DNA from: Candidatus Aminicenantota bacterium
GTDB taxonomy: Bacteria; Acidobacteriota; Aminicenantia; UBA2199
Direction of reading: 5' to 3'
Length of the DNA: 8,703 bases
Assembly: GCA_030639705.1 (NCBI GenBank)
Contig: DAOWKX010000246.1
Coordinates: forward strand, 1-8,703
The notes under the pieces were generated by a model that saw nothing but the letters and a program-made list of their open reading frames with translations, ran no database searches and was not told the origin of the DNA. The position numbers and the translations under genes were made by a program. Below are positions 5,688 through 8,703 of the stretch, piece after piece (position 1 is the stretch's first letter; every line of letters begins with the position of its first letter).

Positions 5688-8660
5688 TTATTTATCGCCT
5701 TCTTTCCCGAGGTTCATTAACTGTTTCCTGGCATCTTCTGTTTCCTGTATGCCGGGATCAGCATGTTCCCAGAGCCGGAGAAATTTTTTATAATTTTTAA
5801 TGGCCTTTTCTTTTTCATTTTTTTGCTGGAAAATCTTTCCCAGCCAATAGAAACTTTTGGCATATATATCCCCCCATTTTAAACGTCCACTGGTGAGGGA
5901 AATAATTTTTTCATAGTTTATTAGGGAGTTTTTATAATCCTTATTCTTAAAGTGAATTGCTGCAAGGGAATCAAGGTAAAAAGCCTGATTATTTAAATCC
6001 AGTCCCTGATCTGGAAATAACAGTATAGCTTTCTCAAAACAATCAATCGATTGTGATATCAAACCTTGTTCCTGATATATCTTTCCCTTCAAATGATAAA
6101 AATATCTGATAATTTTCCTTTTCCCAATTTCTTGAATCAATTTTTTTACCTGTTCGGCTATTTCATCTGCCCTGTCCACCTTCTCCAAATAAAGATAAGC
6201 GAGTCCCTGGAAATATAGAGCAAATATTCTATCCCATTTTGATTCGGTTTCAGCAGCCATTTCCAGGGCTTGATTGGTTACGGAAAGGGCTCTGGAAAAA
6301 TGTTTTGATTGAAGGTTCAGGTAAGCCAAATATAAAATAAGCTTTAACTCTATCCTTTTTTGTTTCAACTTTTTCAGATTATCTATGGCTAGGTTCACTT
6401 CTTGTTTACATTGTTTATATTTGCCTTGGATTAAATACAAATAACTCATATTCAACCTGCCGAGATATTGGGAGAGTGGGTTTTTCTTTTCTAAAATTTG
6501 GTTATAGATCATTTCCGCTTCAGAAAAATTTCCCTTAAGAAAATAAATATTTCCGATATGAGCCGAATAATCACTGTTTTCTGGTTCAAGATGAAAGGCT
6601 TTTTTCCCTTCCAGGAGAGCGAGTTTGAATTTTCTCTGACAGAGAAAAATATGACTTAAAAAATTGCTAAAAAAAGCTTTATTGGAAAAAAGTTTCTGAT
6701 TATCCTGTAGAATTTTTTTTGCTTTTTCATACAAGCCCTGAAGCATGTAAATATAAGCATAATTCTCATAAACAGCTTCAGGATCTTTATCAAGGATTTT
6801 CTTGAATTGTTCAACAGCCAGGTCCCATTCTTCCATATTCCGGTAAACCGCACCTAACATACCATTCCCGGTTTCATCATCGGGATAAAATTGCAATAGT
6901 TTTTTTAACGTTTTGATTTGTTTTTCGTATGAATCATCAAATAATTGATGGGCATGGGCCTGGATGAGGTATCTCTCTCTGACAGTCACCCGATTTGACA
7001 ATTTTAACGCTTTTTTCAGATATTCCTTGGCTTGATCATGGAGCTCCAGGTATTCATAATTAATGGTAATTCGATAATAGGCCAGAGCAAATCCGGGATC
7101 GATATCCAGAGCTTTTTCAAATATTCGATTACTCTCTTCATATTGCCTCTTTTCATACAATTCCAGGCCCTGGTTGTAATAATGCAACGCCTCGGGTGAA
7201 GAGGAGATCTGGGCGGCGTTCTGGTCGATGTCGTCGGCGATATCCTGGTCAGTTAAATCGAACATAGCCTTTATTTTGGGAGTGAGTTCGTCGATCATGG
7301 CGTGGAAACTGGCATCGCCTGTTCCTTCAACCTTGACCGTGTCCTTGATTTCCATGGTGTCGGTTTCCTGAATGGCCACATTGATTCTTATGGAATCACC
7401 AGATTTGGTAAGATTCCCCTGCAGGATATCAGTGGCTTGGCTTCTAGAGGCAATTTGTTTTAAATCTGTATCGGTATAATTTTGGGTTTTAAGTAAATTG
7501 AGTTTACTGAGAACCCCGATTAATACCGGACTGCTTAATACATTGATATATTTTGATTGATACAGGTCGATGATCATGCATTGTTGAATACCGATTTTCC
7601 AGTTATCATATTTTTTATCTCCGGTGAGGTTATTGAAAGGCAGGATGACAATTTTATTTTTAATCCTTTTTTGAATGGATGCTGTGGTTTCAGGTATTAT
7701 ATCCCTTTGTATGCCCTTAAAGAAGAGGTAACCTCCTATTACAATGAAGGCGATGATTGGAAAAAAAACAGGTACTTTTATAGGTTTCACCAGTCTTTCC
7801 ATTGCCTTAAAAATGCCGGTTTTTTTGGAAACTGATATTTTTGGTCCTGGCAGTTTTTTTACTTTTTCCAAATCCACAATCAGGTCATCCAGATGCTGGT
7901 ATCGCTCATTTGAATTCTTTGCTATTGCCTTGTTGACAATTCTCTCCAGTTCCATGGGGATTCCGGTTCTCAAGGCAGTTATGGGCTCAGGTTCCTCATT
8001 CATAATGGAATACATGATGGCCTGTTCATAACCACCCCTAAATGGCACTTGGCCAACGAGCATTTCATAAAGAACGATTCCAATTGACCATATATCCGTA
8101 CGGTGATCCAATTTCTCTCCCAGGGTTTGTTCAGGCGACATATAATCAATAGTCCCTTTTATAACCCCCTCTTTTGTTGTCTGGGTTTGTCTTTTAAATT
8201 TTGCCAGACCAAAATCCAGAATTTTTGCACTATCTTCTTCGGTAATGATTATATTGGCCGATTTAATATCTCGATGAATAATGTATTTCTCATGGGCTCT
8301 TTGAATACCTTCTGCAACTTGAATAATATATTTTAAGGTCTTATCAATACCAACAGGGCCAAATTTGATCATTTCTTTTAAGCTTTGACCTTTAAGATAT
8401 TCCATTACAATAAATGTTTTACTGTAAACTTCTTCAACCTCATATATTGTACATACATGGGGATGAACAATTGATGCCGCTGCCTGGGCTTCTTTATAAA
8501 ACCTTCTTTTTGACTCTGAATCTATCATGAGGTCACGGGGTAAAAACTTTAAGGCGACTATACGTTTTAGTTTAGTATCCTCAGCTTTATAAACCACTCC
8601 CATGCCACCTTCACCAAGTTTTTCCAGTATTTTGTAGTGAGAAACGGTTTGGCCGATCAT
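5688..8660 (-). CDS. Kinase B: membrane Ser/Thr protein kinase with C-terminal TPR region, paralogue of kinase A
   Basis: A 990-residue paralogue of kinase A with the same plan. Kinase domain about 9-268: GEGGMG loop at 16-21, K38 in VALK, helix-C E57, HRD with D131, DFG with D149, SPE at 175-177, so catalytic residues are complete. One transmembrane helix lies at about 297-314, followed by a TolB-N/FlgO-like domain (about 335-465, starting IVILPFNN) and TPR-like repeats (about 480-985). The ATG at 8660 is preceded by AAAGGTGGA (8672-8664). It lacks the hairpin-encoded insertion of kinase A. The first 81 bases of the two genes differ at only 6 positions by my count, far less than the rest. 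Around 7201-7440 base composition turns GC-rich within an otherwise AT-rich gene. The gene converges on the radical SAM relic. Ligand and phosphorylation targets cannot be read from sequence. Confidence 0.93.
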   Translation of the reverse strand: MIGQTVSHYKILEKLGEGGMGVVYKAEDTKLKRIVALKFLPRDLMIDSESKRRFYKEAQAAASIVHPHVCTIYEVEEVYSKTFIVMEYLKGQSLKEMIKFGPVGIDKTLKYIIQVAEGIQRAHEKYIIHRDIKSANIIITEEDSAKILDFGLAKFKRQTQTTKEGVIKGTIDYMSPEQTLGEKLDHRTDIWSIGIVLYEMLVGQVPFRGGYEQAIMYSIMNEEPEPITALRTGIPMELERIVNKAIAKNSNERYQHLDDLIVDLEKVKKLPGPKISVSKKTGIFKAMERLVKPIKVPVFFPIIAFIVIGGYLFFKGIQRDIIPETTASIQKRIKNKIVILPFNNLTGDKKYDNWKIGIQQCMIIDLYQSKYINVLSSPVLIGVLSKLNLLKTQNYTDTDLKQIASRSQATDILQGNLTKSGDSIRINVAIQETDTMEIKDTVKVEGTGDASFHAMIDELTPKIKAMFDLTDQDIADDIDQNAAQISSSPEALHYYNQGLELYEKRQYEESNRIFEKALDIDPGFALAYYRITINYEYLELHDQAKEYLKKALKLSNRVTVRERYLIQAHAHQLFDDSYEKQIKTLKKLLQFYPDDETGNGMLGAVYRNMEEWDLAVEQFKKILDKDPEAVYENYAYIYMLQGLYEKAKKILQDNQKLFSNKAFFSNFLSHIFLCQRKFKLALLEGKKAFHLEPENSDYSAHIGNIYFLKGNFSEAEMIYNQILEKKNPLSQYLGRLNMSYLYLIQGKYKQCKQEVNLAIDNLKKLKQKRIELKLILYLAYLNLQSKHFSRALSVTNQALEMAAETESKWDRIFALYFQGLAYLYLEKVDRADEIAEQVKKLIQEIGKRKIIRYFYHLKGKIYQEQGLISQSIDCFEKAILLFPDQGLDLNNQAFYLDSLAAIHFKNKDYKNSLINYEKIISLTSGRLKWGDIYAKSFYWLGKIFQQKNEKEKAIKNYKKFLRLWEHADPGIQETEDARKQLMNLGKEGDK

Positions 8661-8703
8661 TAATCCACCTTTGAATTTACCCCATTTTTTATAGCAAAAA
8701 AGG
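8661..8703 (-). promoter_or_regulatory. Kinase B promoter, partial, with ribosome binding site (repeat copy 3)
   Basis: AAAGGTGGA (8672-8664) and the -10 TATAAA (8693-8688) with TG at 8696-8695 match copy 2 in position. Over 8682-8703 only one base differs from copies 1 and 2, and it falls on the free base between TG and the -10 hexamer. The -35 and A-tract would lie beyond the right edge. Confidence 0.65.

Overview
The window looks like bacterial chromosome, or a metagenomic contig, from a lineage rich in eukaryote-like (Hanks-type) Ser/Thr kinases. Both large genes encode a kinase domain, one transmembrane helix and a long C-terminal TPR region. Their N-termini (GEGGMGVVYKAED) are of the style common in Acidobacteriota, Candidatus Aminicenantes and related groups. 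I lean towards an Aminicenantes-like organism, but this rests on style alone because no marker gene is present.

Layout, left to right. Positions 1-50 hold the upstream end of a kinase promoter that reads left off the window. Positions 51-411 carry no convincing gene: a hairpin-rich, possibly transposon-derived patch (about 105-205), then a promoter candidate, a 25-base inverted repeat and a strong ribosome binding site. A plus-strand pair follows: a 161-residue unknown protein made of two diverged copies of a Cys/Trp-containing repeat (412-897), and a radical SAM/SPASM enzyme (1012-2115). Kinase A lies on the minus strand (2116-5121) and abuts the enzyme gene tail to tail with no spacer. Then come its promoter, an AT-rich gap, a 5'-truncated relic of a second radical SAM/SPASM gene (5332-5652, SPASM half only), and kinase B on the minus strand (5688-8660). 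The right edge holds kinase B's promoter.

The arrangement reads as a cassette that has been repeated: plus-strand radical SAM gene converging on a minus-strand TPR kinase with a conserved promoter block. The block occurs three times (left edge, before kinase A, before kinase B), so at least one more kinase probably starts about 21 bases left of position 1.

Working hypothesis (inference): the repeat protein is the substrate of the neighbouring SPASM enzyme, as in ribosomally made, post-translationally modified peptide systems, and the membrane kinases are linked signalling proteins with a sensor/TPR half outside the cytoplasm. Only adjacency supports the kinase link. Other points are a hairpin element carried in frame inside kinase A, and composition breaks in both kinases that suggest recombination between paralogues.
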